Part shown: piece by piece, positions 9,687 through 19,385 of the stretch
Layout of the letters: every line of letters begins with the position of its first letter
Numbering within the stretch: position 1 is the first letter of the stretch
DNA from: Dyella terrae
GTDB taxonomy: Bacteria > Pseudomonadota > Gammaproteobacteria > Xanthomonadales > Rhodanobacteraceae
Assembly: GCF_004322705.1 (NCBI RefSeq)
Contig: NZ_SIZZ01000001.1
Coordinates: 1-64,000, forward strand
Direction: 5' to 3'
DNA: 64,000 nt
Program-made: the position numbers and the translations under genes
The notes under the pieces: generated by a model
Database searches by the model: none
What the model was told of the DNA's origin: nothing
What the model saw: the letters and a program-made list of their open reading frames with translations, nothing else

Positions 9687-10118
9687 ATGCGTCTTAATGA
9701 CATCAAGCCGGCCGCCGGTGCCCGCAAGACCCGCCTTCGCGTCGGTCGCGGTATTGGTTCGGGCCTCGGCAAGACCGCCGGTCGCGGTCACAAGGGTCAG
9801 CACGCTCGCGCGGGCGGTACCCACAAGTTTGGTTTCGAAGGCGGTCAGATGCCGCTGCAGCGTCGCCTCCCCAAGGTGGGCTTCCGCTCGCTGAAGAAGG
9901 CTGAGAGCCAGGAAGTGTTCCTGTATCAGCTGGCCTCGCTGAAGGCTGACGTGATCGACCCGATCGTCCTGCATCAGGCAGGCCTGATCGACAGCCGCGC
10001 CAAGAAGGTGAAGGTTGTCGCCAAGGGTGAAATCGGCCGCGCCGTGAAGCTGTCGGGCGTGCTGGCTACGGCCGGCGCCAAGGCAGCGATCGAAGCTGCC
10101 GGCGGCAGCGTGGAGTAA
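9687..10118 (+). CDS. rplO: 50S ribosomal protein L15
   Basis: 143 aa. [22 protein letters not shown] and the [32 protein letters not shown] glycine-rich region are characteristic. L15 is a late-assembly 50S protein. Four bases separate its stop from the secY GTG. Confidence 0.97.
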   Translation: MRLNDIKPAAGARKTRLRVGRGIGSGLGKTAGRGHKGQHARAGGTHKFGFEGGQMPLQRRLPKVGFRSLKKAESQEVFLYQLASLKADVIDPIVLHQAGLIDSRAKKVKVVAKGEIGRAVKLSGVLATAGAKAAIEAAGGSVE

Positions 10119-10122
10119 TCAC

Positions 10123-11448
10123 GTGGCGGCAGCCCAGGGCCCATCGCTCGGATCGCTCGGCAAGCTGACGGAACTGCGTCAGCGCATCTTCTTCGTGATT
10201 GGTGCGTTGATCGTCTTCCGTCTCGGTTCCTTCATCCCAGTGCCGGGTGTGAACCCGGAGGCGATGACCAGCCTGATCGAACAGGGTGGCGGTCTGATGA
10301 ACATGTTCAACATGTTCTCGGGCGGCTCCCTGGCTCGCTTCTCGGTGTTCGCCCTGGGTGTGGTGCCCTATATCTCTGCATCCATCGTGGTGCAGATGAT
10401 GGGCGCCGTCATTCCCAGCCTGCAGCAGCTGCGTAAGGAAGGTGAGGCGGGTCGTCGCAAGATGACCACTTACACCCGATTTGGCACGGTCGGTCTGGCT
10501 GCTTTCCAGGCCTTCGGCATCGCCGTTGCGCTGCAGAAGCAGGTCGCCGCGGGTGGTGCTCCGGTGGTTTATACCCCGGGCATGGGCTTCATCATGGCGT
10601 CGATCGTCGGCCTGACGGCTGGCACGATGTTCCTGATGTGGCTGGGTGAGCAGATCACCGAGCGCGGTATCGGTAACGGTATCTCGCTGTTGATCTTCGC
10701 CGGCATCGTGGCGGGTCTGCCTGGCGCGGTGGCGCACACGCTGACCATGGCCAGCAACGGCGAACTCAGCGTGATCAAGATGATCATGGTGGTGGTGCTG
10801 ATCCTGCTGGTAACTGCGTTTGTGGTGTTCATGGAGCGTGCGCAGCGTCGCATCACCGTGAATTACGCTCGCCGCTCGGGCGGCCAGCGGGCTTACATGA
10901 ACCAGACCTCGCATCTTCCGTTGAAGATCAACATGGCCGGCGTGATCCCCCCGATCTTTGCCTCGAGCCTGCTGATGTTCCCGGCGACGGCGGCGACTTG
11001 GTTCAGTGCTGGCCACCAGTCCCGTTGGTTGCAGGAGCTGACTCAGGCACTGACGCCGGGCGAGCCCCTGTATGACATCGTTTTTGCAGTCCTGGTGATC
11101 ACTTTCGCCTTCTTCTATACGGCGATCGTGTTCAACTCCCAGGAAACGGCCGATAACCTGAAGCGTTCGGGCGCCCTGATTCCGGGTATCCGTCCAGGTC
11201 GGTCCACGGCTGACTACATCGACAGCGTCATGACCCGTCTTACCGGTGTCGGCGCGCTGTACCTGGTGCTGGTCTGCCTGGTTCCGTCCTTTATGCAGAA
11301 GGCTTGGCATGTACCGTTCTACTTCGGCGGCACCTCTCTGCTGATCGTGGTGGTCGTGGTGATGGACTTTACGGCTCAGGTGCAAGCACACCTGGTCAGT
11401 CACCAATATGAAAGTCTGCTCAAGAAGGCCAATCTCCGCCGCAACTGA
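10123..11448 (+). CDS. secY: preprotein translocase subunit SecY
   Basis: 441 aa with ten predicted membrane segments, the normal SecY size. GTG start at 10123 with GGAG at 10112-10115 at the end of rplO. Marks include the plug region after [11 protein letters not shown], the [14 protein letters not shown] stretch, and the cytoplasmic loops that bind the ribosome and SecA. It forms the SecYEG channel in the inner membrane. Followed by 133 bp in which rpmJ, present here in E. coli, is absent. Confidence 0.97.
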   Translation: MAAAQGPSLGSLGKLTELRQRIFFVIGALIVFRLGSFIPVPGVNPEAMTSLIEQGGGLMNMFNMFSGGSLARFSVFALGVVPYISASIVVQMMGAVIPSLQQLRKEGEAGRRKMTTYTRFGTVGLAAFQAFGIAVALQKQVAAGGAPVVYTPGMGFIMASIVGLTAGTMFLMWLGEQITERGIGNGISLLIFAGIVAGLPGAVAHTLTMASNGELSVIKMIMVVVLILLVTAFVVFMERAQRRITVNYARRSGGQRAYMNQTSHLPLKINMAGVIPPIFASSLLMFPATAATWFSAGHQSRWLQELTQALTPGEPLYDIVFAVLVITFAFFYTAIVFNSQETADNLKRSGALIPGIRPGRSTADYIDSVMTRLTGVGALYLVLVCLVPSFMQKAWHVPFYFGGTSLLIVVVVVMDFTAQVQAHLVSHQYESLLKKANLRRN

Positions 11449-11533
11449 GGCTGCTGGGGCGTCGGAGAGGGGTCAAAATCGGAGAGTGGCGGCACGAGGT
11501 GCCGCAGGGCTTTCCTGTTCGGTTAATTAAGGT

Positions 11534-11539
11534 TAGAAT
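11534..11539 (+). promoter_or_regulatory. possible -10 element before rpsM
   Basis: TAGAAT (5/6 to TATAAT) lies 42 bp before the rpsM ATG, in the only sizeable gap between secY and the alpha operon. The matching -35 position (TTTCCT, 11511-11516) is poor. A separate alpha-operon promoter here is plausible but unproven. Confidence 0.35.
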
Positions 11540-11581
11540 TGCGCGTTTACCGCGCACGAAACGCATCGGAGAAAGTACATC

Positions 11582-11938
11582 ATGGCGCGCATCGCGGGTG
11601 TCAATTTGCCGGTCCACAAGCATGTGTGGGTTGGCCTGCAGAGCATTTATGGTATCGGCCGCAGCCGGGCCAAGAAGGTCTGCGCGGACGCTGGCGTGGT
11701 TTCGACCACGCAAATCAAGTCCCTCAGTGAGGGTGAGGTGGAGAAACTCCGCCACGAGATCGGCAAGTACGTCGTCGAAGGCGACCTGCGCCGTGAAGTC
11801 GGTATGGCCATCAAGCGTCTGATGGATCTGGGTTGCTACCGCGGTCTCCGTCACCGCCGTGGTTTGCCGGTGCGCGGCCAGCGCACGCGTACCAACGCAC
11901 GCACCCGTAAGGGTCCGCGTCGCGCGATCAAGAAGTAA
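11582..11938 (+). CDS. rpsM: 30S ribosomal protein S13
   Basis: 118 aa. [28 protein letters not shown] with its helix-hairpin-helix element, and the basic C-terminus ([17 protein letters not shown]) that contacts P-site tRNA. First gene of the alpha set; GGAGAAAG precedes the ATG. Confidence 0.97.
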   Translation: MARIAGVNLPVHKHVWVGLQSIYGIGRSRAKKVCADAGVVSTTQIKSLSEGEVEKLRHEIGKYVVEGDLRREVGMAIKRLMDLGCYRGLRHRRGLPVRGQRTRTNARTRKGPRRAIKK

Positions 11939-11950
11939 CGGATATCAAAC

Positions 11951-12337
11951 ATGGCTAAGCCTGTTAAGACCAAGAAGAAGATCAAGCGCGTTGTCACGGA
12001 TGCCGTGGCTCATGTGCAGGCCTCCTTCAACAACACCATCGTCACGATCACCGATCGCCAGGGCAACGCTCTGTCGTGGGCTACTGCCGGCGGCGCGGGT
12101 TTCCGCGGTTCGCGCAAGTCCACCCCGTTCGCCGCCCAGGTTGCCGCTGAGAAGGCCGGCCGCGCTGCAGGTGACTACGGCGTGAAGACCGTTGAAGTGC
12201 GCATCAAGGGCCCCGGCCCGGGCCGCGAGTCGGCCGTGCGTTCGCTGAACGCTCTCGGTTACAAGGTCCTGAACATCATTGACGTCACGCCGATTCCGCA
12301 TAACGGCTGCCGTCCCCCCAAGAAGCGTCGAGTGTAA
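11951..12337 (+). CDS. rpsK: 30S ribosomal protein S11
   Basis: 128 aa. [23 protein letters not shown] and the C-terminal [18 protein letters not shown] are the S11 signature. Lies on the 30S platform near the mRNA exit. Twelve bp after rpsM. Confidence 0.97.
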   Translation: MAKPVKTKKKIKRVVTDAVAHVQASFNNTIVTITDRQGNALSWATAGGAGFRGSRKSTPFAAQVAAEKAGRAAGDYGVKTVEVRIKGPGPGRESAVRSLNALGYKVLNIIDVTPIPHNGCRPPKKRRV

Positions 12338-12349
12338 GGAGCACAGACC

Positions 12350-12976
12350 ATGGCACGTTATCGTGGAGCTACCTGCAAACTCGCGCGTCGTGAGGGTTCG
12401 GACCTCAGTCTGAAGAGCCCGGCTCGCGCTATCGATTCGAAGTGCAAGCTGGAAAACAAGCCCGGCCAGCACGGCGCCAACAAGCGCGCCCGCATGTCGG
12501 ACTACGCCCTTCAGCTGCGCGAAAAGCAGAAGGTCAAGCGCATCTATGGTGTGCTTGAGCGTCAGTTCAGCAACTACTATTCCAAGGCTTCGACCCTGAA
12601 GGGCAACACGGGTGAAAACCTGCTGCGCCTGCTGGAAAGCCGCCTGGACAACGTCGTTTATCGCATGGGTTTTGCGGTCACCCGCGCCCAGGCTCGCCAG
12701 CTCGTCAGCCACAAGGCTGTGCTGGTCAACGGCAAGAAGGTGAATATCCCTTCGTACCAGGTTCGCACCGGTGACGTGATCGCTCTGACCGAGCGCGCTC
12801 GTACCCAGCTGCGCGTCCAGGAAGCCGCGACCGTGTTCGACACCATGGACCTCCGTCCGCAGTGGGTGGAAGTCGACTCCAAGAAGTTCGAAGGCACGTT
12901 CAAGCAGGTGCCGGATCGCGGCGATCTGCCGTCCGACATCAACGAAAGCCTGATCGTCGAGCTTTATTCGAAGTAA
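12350..12976 (+). CDS. rpsD: 30S ribosomal protein S4
   Basis: 208 aa. The N-terminus, the [18 protein letters not shown] stretch and the S4 RNA-binding domain ([25 protein letters not shown]) are complete, ending [13 protein letters not shown]4 nucleates 30S assembly and in E. coli represses the alpha operon by binding its leader. Confidence 0.97.
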   Translation: MARYRGATCKLARREGSDLSLKSPARAIDSKCKLENKPGQHGANKRARMSDYALQLREKQKVKRIYGVLERQFSNYYSKASTLKGNTGENLLRLLESRLDNVVYRMGFAVTRAQARQLVSHKAVLVNGKKVNIPSYQVRTGDVIALTERARTQLRVQEAATVFDTMDLRPQWVEVDSKKFEGTFKQVPDRGDLPSDINESLIVELYSK

Positions 12977-12992
12977 TCAACTGGAGCCCTGC

Positions 12993-13991
12993 ATGGCAGT
13001 TTCGTCAACTAGCGTGCTGCGGCCTCGCGGCCTCAGCGTCGAGCAGCTCGGAGCCAACCGCGCCAAGGTGGTGGTGGAGCCGCTCGAGCGTGGCTTTGGC
13101 CATACCCTGGGCAACGCGCTGCGTCGCGTGCTGCTCTCTTCGATCCCCGGCAGCGCCATCGTCGAGGTCGAGATTGATGGTGTACTCCATGAGTACACCA
13201 CCCTCGAAGGTTTGCAGGAGGACGTGATCGAAGTCCTGCTGAACCTCAAGGACGTTGCGATTCGTCAGCATACGGGTGACGAAGTCACCCTGACCCTGTC
13301 CAAGAAGGGCAAGGGTGTGGTCACCGCCGGTGATATCACCGTCGACCACTCGGTGGAAATCATCAACCCCGAGCATGTGATCTGCCACCTGACCAAGGAC
13401 ATCGCGCTCAACATGCGCCTCAAGGTGCGTCGCGGCGTGGGTTACCAGCCGGCAAGCGCTCGCCAGCATCCGGACGAGGAAGCTCGCCCGATTGGCCGCC
13501 TGCAGCTGGATGCCTCGTTCGCGCCGGTGCTGCGCGTGGCTTACGAAGTGGACGCCGCTCGTGTTGAGCAGCGCACCAACCTCGACAAGCTCGTGCTGGA
13601 CATCGAGACCAACGGCACCATCGGTGCGGAAGACGCGGTTCGCAAGGCCGCGGAAATCCTCAACGACCAGCTGTCTGTCTTCGGTGACTTCTCGCGTCGC
13701 GAGAGCGCCACGGACAAGGCGGAGAAGGGCGGTTTCGATCCGCTGCTGCTCCGTCCGATCGACGACCTCGAGCTCACCGTTCGCTCCGCGAACTGCCTCA
13801 AGGCCGAGAGCATCTATTACATCGGCGATCTGGTTCAGAAGACCGAAGTGGAGCTGCTCAAGACCCCGAACCTCGGCAAGAAGTCCCTGACCGAAATCAA
13901 GGATGTGCTGGGTGGCCGCGGTCTGGCCCTGGGCATGAAGCTGGAAAACTGGCCGCCGCCGGGCCTCTCGCACGGCATGCAGCTGGGTTAA
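12993..13991 (+). CDS. rpoA: RNA polymerase subunit alpha
   Basis: 332 aa. The N-terminal assembly domain (residues ~1-235, [23 protein letters not shown]) and the C-terminal domain with helix-hairpin-helix ([39 protein letters not shown]) are both complete. The C-terminal domain binds UP elements and activators. Located 16 bp after rpsD in the alpha operon. Confidence 0.98.
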   Translation: MAVSSTSVLRPRGLSVEQLGANRAKVVVEPLERGFGHTLGNALRRVLLSSIPGSAIVEVEIDGVLHEYTTLEGLQEDVIEVLLNLKDVAIRQHTGDEVTLTLSKKGKGVVTAGDITVDHSVEIINPEHVICHLTKDIALNMRLKVRRGVGYQPASARQHPDEEARPIGRLQLDASFAPVLRVAYEVDAARVEQRTNLDKLVLDIETNGTIGAEDAVRKAAEILNDQLSVFGDFSRRESATDKAEKGGFDPLLLRPIDDLELTVRSANCLKAESIYYIGDLVQKTEVELLKTPNLGKKSLTEIKDVLGGRGLALGMKLENWPPPGLSHGMQLG

Positions 13992-14001
13992 TGCAAGATT
14001 T

Positions 14002-14063
14002 GGCGATCGCCTCTGATCGCCGCGTTTAGGCCCTGCCAGGGCGCGTTTCGTGCCCTGGTCAGG
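14002..14063 (+). promoter_or_regulatory. tandem hairpins between rpoA and rplQ
   Basis: Two stems lie in the 206-bp rpoA-rplQ gap. The first pairs 14002-14008 with 14015-14021 (7 bp, perfect). The second pairs 14032-14042 with 14052-14063 (11 bp with one bulged T). Neither has a U-tract, so they look more like processing, stability or attenuation elements than terminators. The same interval could hold an rplQ promoter, but I find no good match. Confidence 0.4.
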
Positions 14064-14197
14064 TGCCCAAGACGGTCAAACGTGACCGGTCTTCTCAATA
14101 AGAGCCCGTTTTACCAAGGGCTTCAATAGCGGGTAACCGCGGGAAGCCAGGCGTTCTGCCTGACTTTTCATAACAACAGACATAGAGAGATATTGTC

Positions 14198-14584
14198 ATG
14201 CGCCACCAGAAATCCGGTCGCAAGCTCAACCGCACGAGCAGCCATCGCGAAGCCATGTTCCGCAATATGGCCTCGTCGCTGATCAAGCACGAGCTGATCC
14301 GCACCACCTTGCCGAAGGCGAAGGAACTCCGTCGCGTCGCCGAGCCGCTCATCACCTTGGCCAAGACCGATGGCGTTGCCAATCGTCGTCTCGCTTTCTC
14401 GCGCCTGCGCGACAAGCAGGCCGTTGGTAAGCTGTTCGTCGAGCTGGGCCCGCGTTACCGCGAACGTCCCGGCGGCTACCTGCGCATCCTGAAGTGCGGC
14501 TTCCGCCCGGGTGACAACGCCCCGATGGCCTACGTGGAGCTGGTTGACCGTCCGCGTGCCGTCGAAGCTGTCGACGCCGAGTAA
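14198..14584 (+). CDS. rplQ: 50S ribosomal protein L17
   Basis: 128 aa. [24 protein letters not shown] and the C-terminal [32 protein letters not shown] are the L17 signature. Last gene of the alpha cluster, closed by a strong terminator. Confidence 0.97.
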   Translation: MRHQKSGRKLNRTSSHREAMFRNMASSLIKHELIRTTLPKAKELRRVAEPLITLAKTDGVANRRLAFSRLRDKQAVGKLFVELGPRYRERPGGYLRILKCGFRPGDNAPMAYVELVDRPRAVEAVDAE

Positions 14585-14611
14585 GCAAGGCTTTCTTCTT
14601 TGAAGAACACG

Positions 14612-14642
14612 AACCCCGGTGAGGCAACTCACCGGGGTTTTT
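14612..14642 (+). terminator. Rho-independent terminator after rplQ
   Basis: A perfect 12-bp stem (14612-14623 with 14628-14639) with a GCAA tetraloop runs straight into TTTTT. It ends the ribosomal supercluster. The tetraloop is the same as in the tuf terminator. Confidence 0.92.
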
Positions 14643-14963
14643 GTTTGCGTCGCATTTGGCGGACGGCGGCGCGATGAGGGTTGCATGGGCCGCGAATGAG
14701 GGGATCGGCAATCAGGCGTGCGCTCGACGGTCCGGCGCATGTGCCTCCAGGTCCCTCGGTCGCGACCCTGAAGCGCCCTGGCCATTCGAGGTGCAACGCC
14801 TGGGTGGAAGGAACTTACCCCCATGCGACCCGGTCCAGTTCGCACCCGACTCTTGCCTTCCGTCATTCCTGAGCCGGCCTGTCCCGCACCGCGACCCCTT
14901 ACATTACTGACACAACGGTCGCCTTGCGGTTAATGTTTCCATTCCGCAACGCAGCACACCTCC
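14643..14963. other. non-coding interval rplQ-dsbB with candidate dsbB promoter
   Basis: About 320 bases. Short open frames on both strands have no recognisable family or ribosome binding site. The only signal is CTGACA at 14907-14912 with TAATGT at 14931-14936 (18-bp spacing), a possible sigma70 promoter about 30 bp before the dsbB ATG. Confidence 0.4.
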
Positions 14964-15461
14964 ATGAACCCACTCCGTTGGTCCTTCCGCGTCAGCTATC
15001 TCGTTGGCTTCCTCGTCTGCGTGGGCCTGCTCAGCTTCGCGCTGTACGCCGAGCATTGGCTGCACATGATTCCGTGCCCCTTATGTATCTTCCAGCGCAT
15101 CGCCTTCATGGTGATGGCTGTGTTCTTCCTTGCGGGTGCCATCCATGGCCCTACAAGCGGTGGCCGATGGGTTTACGCGGCGGGTGTTTTCGTGGGCGCG
15201 GTCGGAGGTATGGCCACGGCAGCGCGCCATCTATGGCTGCAGAGTCTGCCCGCCGATCAGGTGCCGATGTGCGGCCCGGATCTGGGCTACATGATGGACG
15301 CATTCCCCTTCGCCAAGATGCTCAAGATGGTCTTCACCGGGTCCGGTGAGTGCGCGAAGCTCGAACCCATTCTGGGTGTCCCCATGCCGGCCTGGACGCT
15401 TGTCTGGTACGTGCTTCTGCTCGCTTTGGCCGTGCGTGCCGCGGCTGGTCGCAAGGCCTGA
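14964..15461 (+). CDS. dsbB: disulfide bond formation protein DsbB
   Basis: 165 aa inner-membrane protein with four predicted helices. The first periplasmic loop carries the redox pair C38-P-L-C41 and the second loop carries C103 and C130, the four Cys that in E. coli DsbB pass electrons from DsbA to ubiquinone. Transcribed alone or with the following DAHP synthase 6 bp downstream. Confidence 0.93.
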   Translation: MNPLRWSFRVSYLVGFLVCVGLLSFALYAEHWLHMIPCPLCIFQRIAFMVMAVFFLAGAIHGPTSGGRWVYAAGVFVGAVGGMATAARHLWLQSLPADQVPMCGPDLGYMMDAFPFAKMLKMVFTGSGECAKLEPILGVPMPAWTLVWYVLLLALAVRAAAGRKA

Positions 15462-15467
15462 TTTCCC

Positions 15468-16874
15468 ATGTCATCGACGATCCATCCGGCGCATGATGCG
15501 CGTATGAACTCCTTGTCCTCGACATTCTCACCCGTGGCCGGCTGGAACCCTGGTTCCTGGCAGCAGCGCGTCGCCTTACAGCAGCCTCAGTATGAGGACG
15601 CCGCTGAACTGGCAGAGGCCACTGGCCAGCTCGCCCAGCTGCCGCCGCTGGTGACGTCCTGGGAGGTCCTGGCGCTCAAGCAGTCGCTGGCCGAAGCCCA
15701 GGAGGGCCAGCGTTTCCTCCTTCAGGGTGGTGACTGCGCGGAAAGCTTCGCGGACTGCACCAGCCCGGTCATCTCGAACCGTCTCAAAGTGCTGCTGCAG
15801 ATGAGCCTGGTGTTGGTGCATGGCCTTCGCAAGCCGGTGCTTCGCGTCGGGCGATTTGCCGGCCAGTACGCCAAACCGCGCTCGACCGATACCGAAACGC
15901 GCGGCGGAGTGACCTTGCCGAGTTTTCGCGGGGACGTTGTCAACGGGCCGGAGTTCACCGCCGAGGCCCGACGCCCCGATCCGCAGCGCCTGATCCAGGC
16001 CCACGCCCACTCGGCGTTGACCATGAACTTTGTGCGCGCACTGATCGATGGTGGCTTCGCCGACCTGCATCATCCGGAATACTGGGACCTGGCCTGGGTC
16101 GAGCATTCGCCGCTCGCTTCGGAGTATCGCCGCATGGTGAACGGCATCGGCGACTCGCTGCGGTTCATGGAAACGCTGGCGGGCCCGATTGCCGGGTTCA
16201 CGCGCGTGGATTTCTTCACCTCGCACGAAGCGCTGCTACTGCACTACGAAGAGGCGCTCACGCGACAGGTGCCGCGCCATAAGGGGTGGTTCAATCTCTC
16301 CACGCACTTCCCGTGGATCGGCATGCGCACGGCGGCACTCGATGGCGCCCACGTCGAATACTTCCGTGGCATTCGCAATCCGGTGGCCGTGAAGGTAGGG
16401 CCGTCGGTGACGGCGGAGCAGCTGTTGCCGTTGATCGAAGCCCTTAATCCCGATGACGAGCCCGGCCGCCTGACCTTGATCCACCGCATGGGTAATGCGC
16501 AGATCGCCAAGTCGCTACCGCCCCTGCTCGATGCAGTGAAGCGCGAAGGTCGGCGCGTACTCTGGGTGGCCGACCCCATGCATGGCAACACGGAAAGCAC
16601 GTCGAACGGCTACAAGACGCGTCGTTTCGACAGCATTCGAGGCGAGCTTGACCAGGCTTTCGATATCCACGCGGCTGCCGGCACCCGTCTGGGTGGCGTC
16701 CACCTGGAGCTTACGGGCGAGGACGTGACTGAGTGCATGGGTGGAGCCCGGGATCTCAGCGAGGCCGATCTCGATCGCGCGTACAAGTCGATGGTCGATC
16801 CGCGTCTGAACTATGAGCAGTCGCTGGAACTGGCGATGCTGATCGTGCGCAAGTCAACGGGTAGCCTCGGTTGA
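15468..16874 (+). CDS. 3-deoxy-7-phosphoheptulonate synthase, class II
   Basis: 468 aa from ATG 15468; a second ATG at 15504 (MNSLSSTFSPVAGWNPGSW) is an alternative and neither has a strong ribosome binding site. Catalyses condensation of phosphoenolpyruvate and erythrose 4-phosphate, the first shikimate step. Class II (plant-type) marks: GGDCAESFADCTS, RVGRFAGQYAKPRS, LPSFRGDVVNGPEF, HRMGN and DPMHGNT, with the Cys of GGDC as a known metal ligand. Found in xanthomonads in place of, or beside, the E. coli AroFGH type. Convergent with the amidase, sharing the hairpin at 16881-16912. Confidence 0.93.
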   Translation: MSSTIHPAHDARMNSLSSTFSPVAGWNPGSWQQRVALQQPQYEDAAELAEATGQLAQLPPLVTSWEVLALKQSLAEAQEGQRFLLQGGDCAESFADCTSPVISNRLKVLLQMSLVLVHGLRKPVLRVGRFAGQYAKPRSTDTETRGGVTLPSFRGDVVNGPEFTAEARRPDPQRLIQAHAHSALTMNFVRALIDGGFADLHHPEYWDLAWVEHSPLASEYRRMVNGIGDSLRFMETLAGPIAGFTRVDFFTSHEALLLHYEEALTRQVPRHKGWFNLSTHFPWIGMRTAALDGAHVEYFRGIRNPVAVKVGPSVTAEQLLPLIEALNPDDEPGRLTLIHRMGNAQIAKSLPPLLDAVKREGRRVLWVADPMHGNTESTSNGYKTRRFDSIRGELDQAFDIHAAAGTRLGGVHLELTGEDVTECMGGARDLSEADLDRAYKSMVDPRLNYEQSLELAMLIVRKSTGSLG

Positions 16875-16880
16875 CCCAGG

Positions 16881-16912
16881 CGGCAAACGGACGTTTGGAC
16901 GTCCGTTTGCCG
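16881..16912. terminator. hairpin between convergent DAHP synthase and amidase genes
   Basis: A perfect 13-bp inverted repeat (16881-16893 with 16900-16912) with a 6-nt loop lies in the 59-bp gap between two convergent genes. T-rich stretches are inside the stem rather than after it. Probably a bidirectional terminator or 3'-end protection hairpin. Confidence 0.65.
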
Positions 16913-16933
16913 TCGTGCCGGCCATGGCTGAAG

Positions 16934-18538
16934 TCAGGGCACGCCCGGAGCCACCGGCTTGCCGCCCACCGTCTCCAGGAACTTCGGCGGCTGCCAGGCC
17001 TTGGCGTGCTGCTCAAATCCGTAGGCGATGGCGATGAGCGTCGGCTCACTCCACTTGGCGCCAAAGAACACGATGCCGACCGGCAGGTCATGCGCAAAGC
17101 CTGCAGGCACCGTGATGGACGGATAGCCCGCCACCGCCGCCGGCTGCGAGGCGCCACCCACGGTGGGATCTCCGCTAACGACATGATCGCCCAGCACCGG
17201 ATCGGTGACGAACGTCGGGCCCCAGGACGGAGCGAGCAGCGCGTCCAGGTGGTTGCTCGACAGTGCCACGTCGATGCCCTCGGGGCCCGCCAGTCGTTTC
17301 GCCTTCGCCTGCGCCTTCACGTACTCGTCCGACGTCAGCGGCCCCTTGGCCTGTGCCTGTTCGAACAACTCCTGGCCAAACCACGGCATCTCGCGCTTCG
17401 CTTCGCGCTTGTTGAACGCAATCAGATCGGCGAGAGACTTGTTCTTCGATGCCGGTCGGGTCGCCAAATACGCGTTCATGTCGTGCTTGAGGTCATATAG
17501 CAGAACCGTGAATTCCGGATCGCCCAATTCCTTCAGGTGGGGAATCTCCACCGGGTCGACGATGATGGCCCCCTGGGCCTTCATCAACGTGATGGACGCT
17601 TCGAGCACGCGGTCGGCATTGGGTTCAGCGCAGGCCAACTGGCGCACCACGCCGATGCGCTTGCCTCGCAAACCATTCGGGTCGAGCGCCTTGGTGTAGT
17701 CGGACTTGCGGCGATCCGCTTCCGCGGTCGCCGGGTCGCGCGGATCGCTGCCGGCAATCACGTTCAGCACGATGGCCGCGTCGGCGACGTTGCGTGCCAT
17801 CGGGCCCGCCGTGTCCTGGTTATGACTGATCGGGATGATGCCGCTGCGACTGACCAGGCCCACCGTTGGCTTGATGCCGACAATGCCGTTGGCGGCGGCG
17901 GGGCAGATGATCGAGCCATCCGTTTCCGAGCCGATGGCTACGGTGGCAAGACCCGCTGCCACGGCAGCTCCGGAACCCGCACTTGAGCCACATGGGTTGC
18001 GATCAAGCACGTAGGGATTGCGCGTCTGGCCACCCCGGCCGCTCCAGCCACTGCTGGCATGGTTGGAGCGCATGTTGGCCCATTCACTCAGATTGGTCTT
18101 GCCCAGGATGACGGCGCCGCTCTCGCGAAGCCGCTTCACCAGCCCGGCATCCTGCGGCGCGGGTGCTTCCATCAGCGCAAGCGAGCCGGCCGTCGTGAGC
18201 ATGCGATCACCGGTGTCAATGTTGTCCTTGAGCAGGATCGGGATGCCACGCAAAGCACCGCCATGCGGTTGGCGGTCGACCTCGGCGGCAATCTTCAAGG
18301 CGTCCGGGTTCACTTCAAGGATCGAGTGCAAGCTGGGCCCTTGCTGGTCGATGGCGTGCACACGATCGATGAAGGCCTGGGTCAGCTTGACGCTGGTCAG
18401 TTGGCCGCCCTGCATTTGCTGCTGAAGATCGGCAATGCCGGCCCAGGCCAGTTCGGGCCGGGCTGTTTGGGCGGCTGAAGCAAAGCTTGCCAGGACGCTG
18501 GCGCAAAGCAGGGCAATCGACAACGACGTACGGTTCAC
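16934..18538 (-). CDS. exported amidase, amidase-signature family
   Basis: 534 aa from a GTG at 18538, chosen because AGGAG sits 6 nt upstream and a signal peptide follows (LSIALLCASVLASFASAAQ). The longer open frame to 18844 has no family sequence. The Ser-cisSer-Lys catalytic set is visible: Lys in LLKDNID, cis-Ser in NPCGSSAGSG and the nucleophile region in SETDGSIICPA. The closest general family is the periplasmic amidase / GatA-like group; the substrate cannot be told from sequence. Not GatA itself, since it is secreted and not near gatCB. Divergent from the cytochrome gene at 18633. Confidence 0.88.
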   Translation of the reverse strand: MNRTSLSIALLCASVLASFASAAQTARPELAWAGIADLQQQMQGGQLTSVKLTQAFIDRVHAIDQQGPSLHSILEVNPDALKIAAEVDRQPHGGALRGIPILLKDNIDTGDRMLTTAGSLALMEAPAPQDAGLVKRLRESGAVILGKTNLSEWANMRSNHASSGWSGRGGQTRNPYVLDRNPCGSSAGSGAAVAAGLATVAIGSETDGSIICPAAANGIVGIKPTVGLVSRSGIIPISHNQDTAGPMARNVADAAIVLNVIAGSDPRDPATAEADRRKSDYTKALDPNGLRGKRIGVVRQLACAEPNADRVLEASITLMKAQGAIIVDPVEIPHLKELGDPEFTVLLYDLKHDMNAYLATRPASKNKSLADLIAFNKREAKREMPWFGQELFEQAQAKGPLTSDEYVKAQAKAKRLAGPEGIDVALSSNHLDALLAPSWGPTFVTDPVLGDHVVSGDPTVGGASQPAAVAGYPSITVPAGFAHDLPVGIVFFGAKWSEPTLIAIAYGFEQHAKAWQPPKFLETVGGKPVAPGVP

Positions 18539-18620
18539 GACGGTCTCCTGGCATCTGCGACATGATGTCGCGAAGCGCCAGCTTAGCGGCTTCCACGCGG
18601 GCGTGATGCAGGTCGGCGCA

Positions 18621-18626
18621 TATAAT
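18621..18626 (+). promoter_or_regulatory. TATAAT immediately before the cytochrome gene
   Basis: A perfect TATAAT ends 6 bp before the ATG at 18633. If used, transcription would begin at or next to the start codon, giving a leaderless mRNA. No recognisable -35 is present at 17 bp. Confidence 0.35.
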
Positions 18627-18632
18627 CGTGCG

Positions 18633-19385
18633 ATGAATACGACAGCCCAGCAGTGCCAGGCCCGGCGTGTGTTCGCCGCCCTCCTGTGGTTCGCCGCCGC
18701 CCTGGTGGGTACTGCCACCGCGCAGGATGCCGCTCCCCATGTCCCCGATACCATCCAGCAGCGCATTGCATCGTGCACGGCATGCCATGGTGCGCACGGT
18801 GAGGGCACGCCGGACAGTGGTTTCTTTCCGCGCCTTGCCGGCAAGCCCGCAGGCTACCTTGCCCGGCAGCTACAGGACTTCCAGGACGGCCTGCGCAAGT
18901 ACGGCCCGATGGAGTACACGGTCCGCCATCTGAGCCCTGCGTACATGCAGGAGATCGCCCAGTATTTCGCGGCCCAGGAAGTCCCTTACCAACGTTCGCC
19001 CGTCCCGCGCACGTCCGCCGATGCGCTCAAGCGCGGTGAGGAACTGGCCCTGCACGGCGATGCCGCGCGGCAGATACCTGCCTGTGTCGCCTGCCACGGC
19101 ACCCAGCTCACCGGCGTACAGCCAAACGTACCTGGGCTGGTCGGCCTGCCGTACGACTATCTCAGCTCGCAGCTCGGTTCGTGGCGCACGAAGACGCGTG
19201 CGACAGTCGCGCCCGACTGCATGGCGGAAGTCGCCAATCGCCTCAGTGAATCGGATATCAGTGCGGTGTCCGCCTGGTTGGCCGGACGCGAGCTGCCCGG
19301 CGACATGCACGCGCAAGCGGAAGGCACCATCACGCCGCCGCTCCATTGCGGTGTGCTCGGCGACAGCAAGGGGAATGGCGCATGA
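18633..19385 (+). CDS. diheme cytochrome c (c4-like)
   Basis: 250 aa. The start at 18633 precedes a signal peptide (VFAALLWFAAALVGTATAQ); the open frame upstream has no coding character. Two heme-binding CXXCH motifs, CTACH and CVACH, lie in two homologous halves, as in cytochrome c4. Periplasmic electron carrier. The stop overlaps the next cytochrome start (ATGA), so the two are made together. The redox partner is not encoded here. Confidence 0.87.
   Translation: MNTTAQQCQARRVFAALLWFAAALVGTATAQDAAPHVPDTIQQRIASCTACHGAHGEGTPDSGFFPRLAGKPAGYLARQLQDFQDGLRKYGPMEYTVRHLSPAYMQEIAQYFAAQEVPYQRSPVPRTSADALKRGEELALHGDAARQIPACVACHGTQLTGVQPNVPGLVGLPYDYLSSQLGSWRTKTRATVAPDCMAEVANRLSESDISAVSAWLAGRELPGDMHAQAEGTITPPLHCGVLGDSKGNGA

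Noticed and set aside
11449-11581. Short rpmJ frame after secY
   Set aside because: No Cys/His-rich L36-like sequence in any frame.
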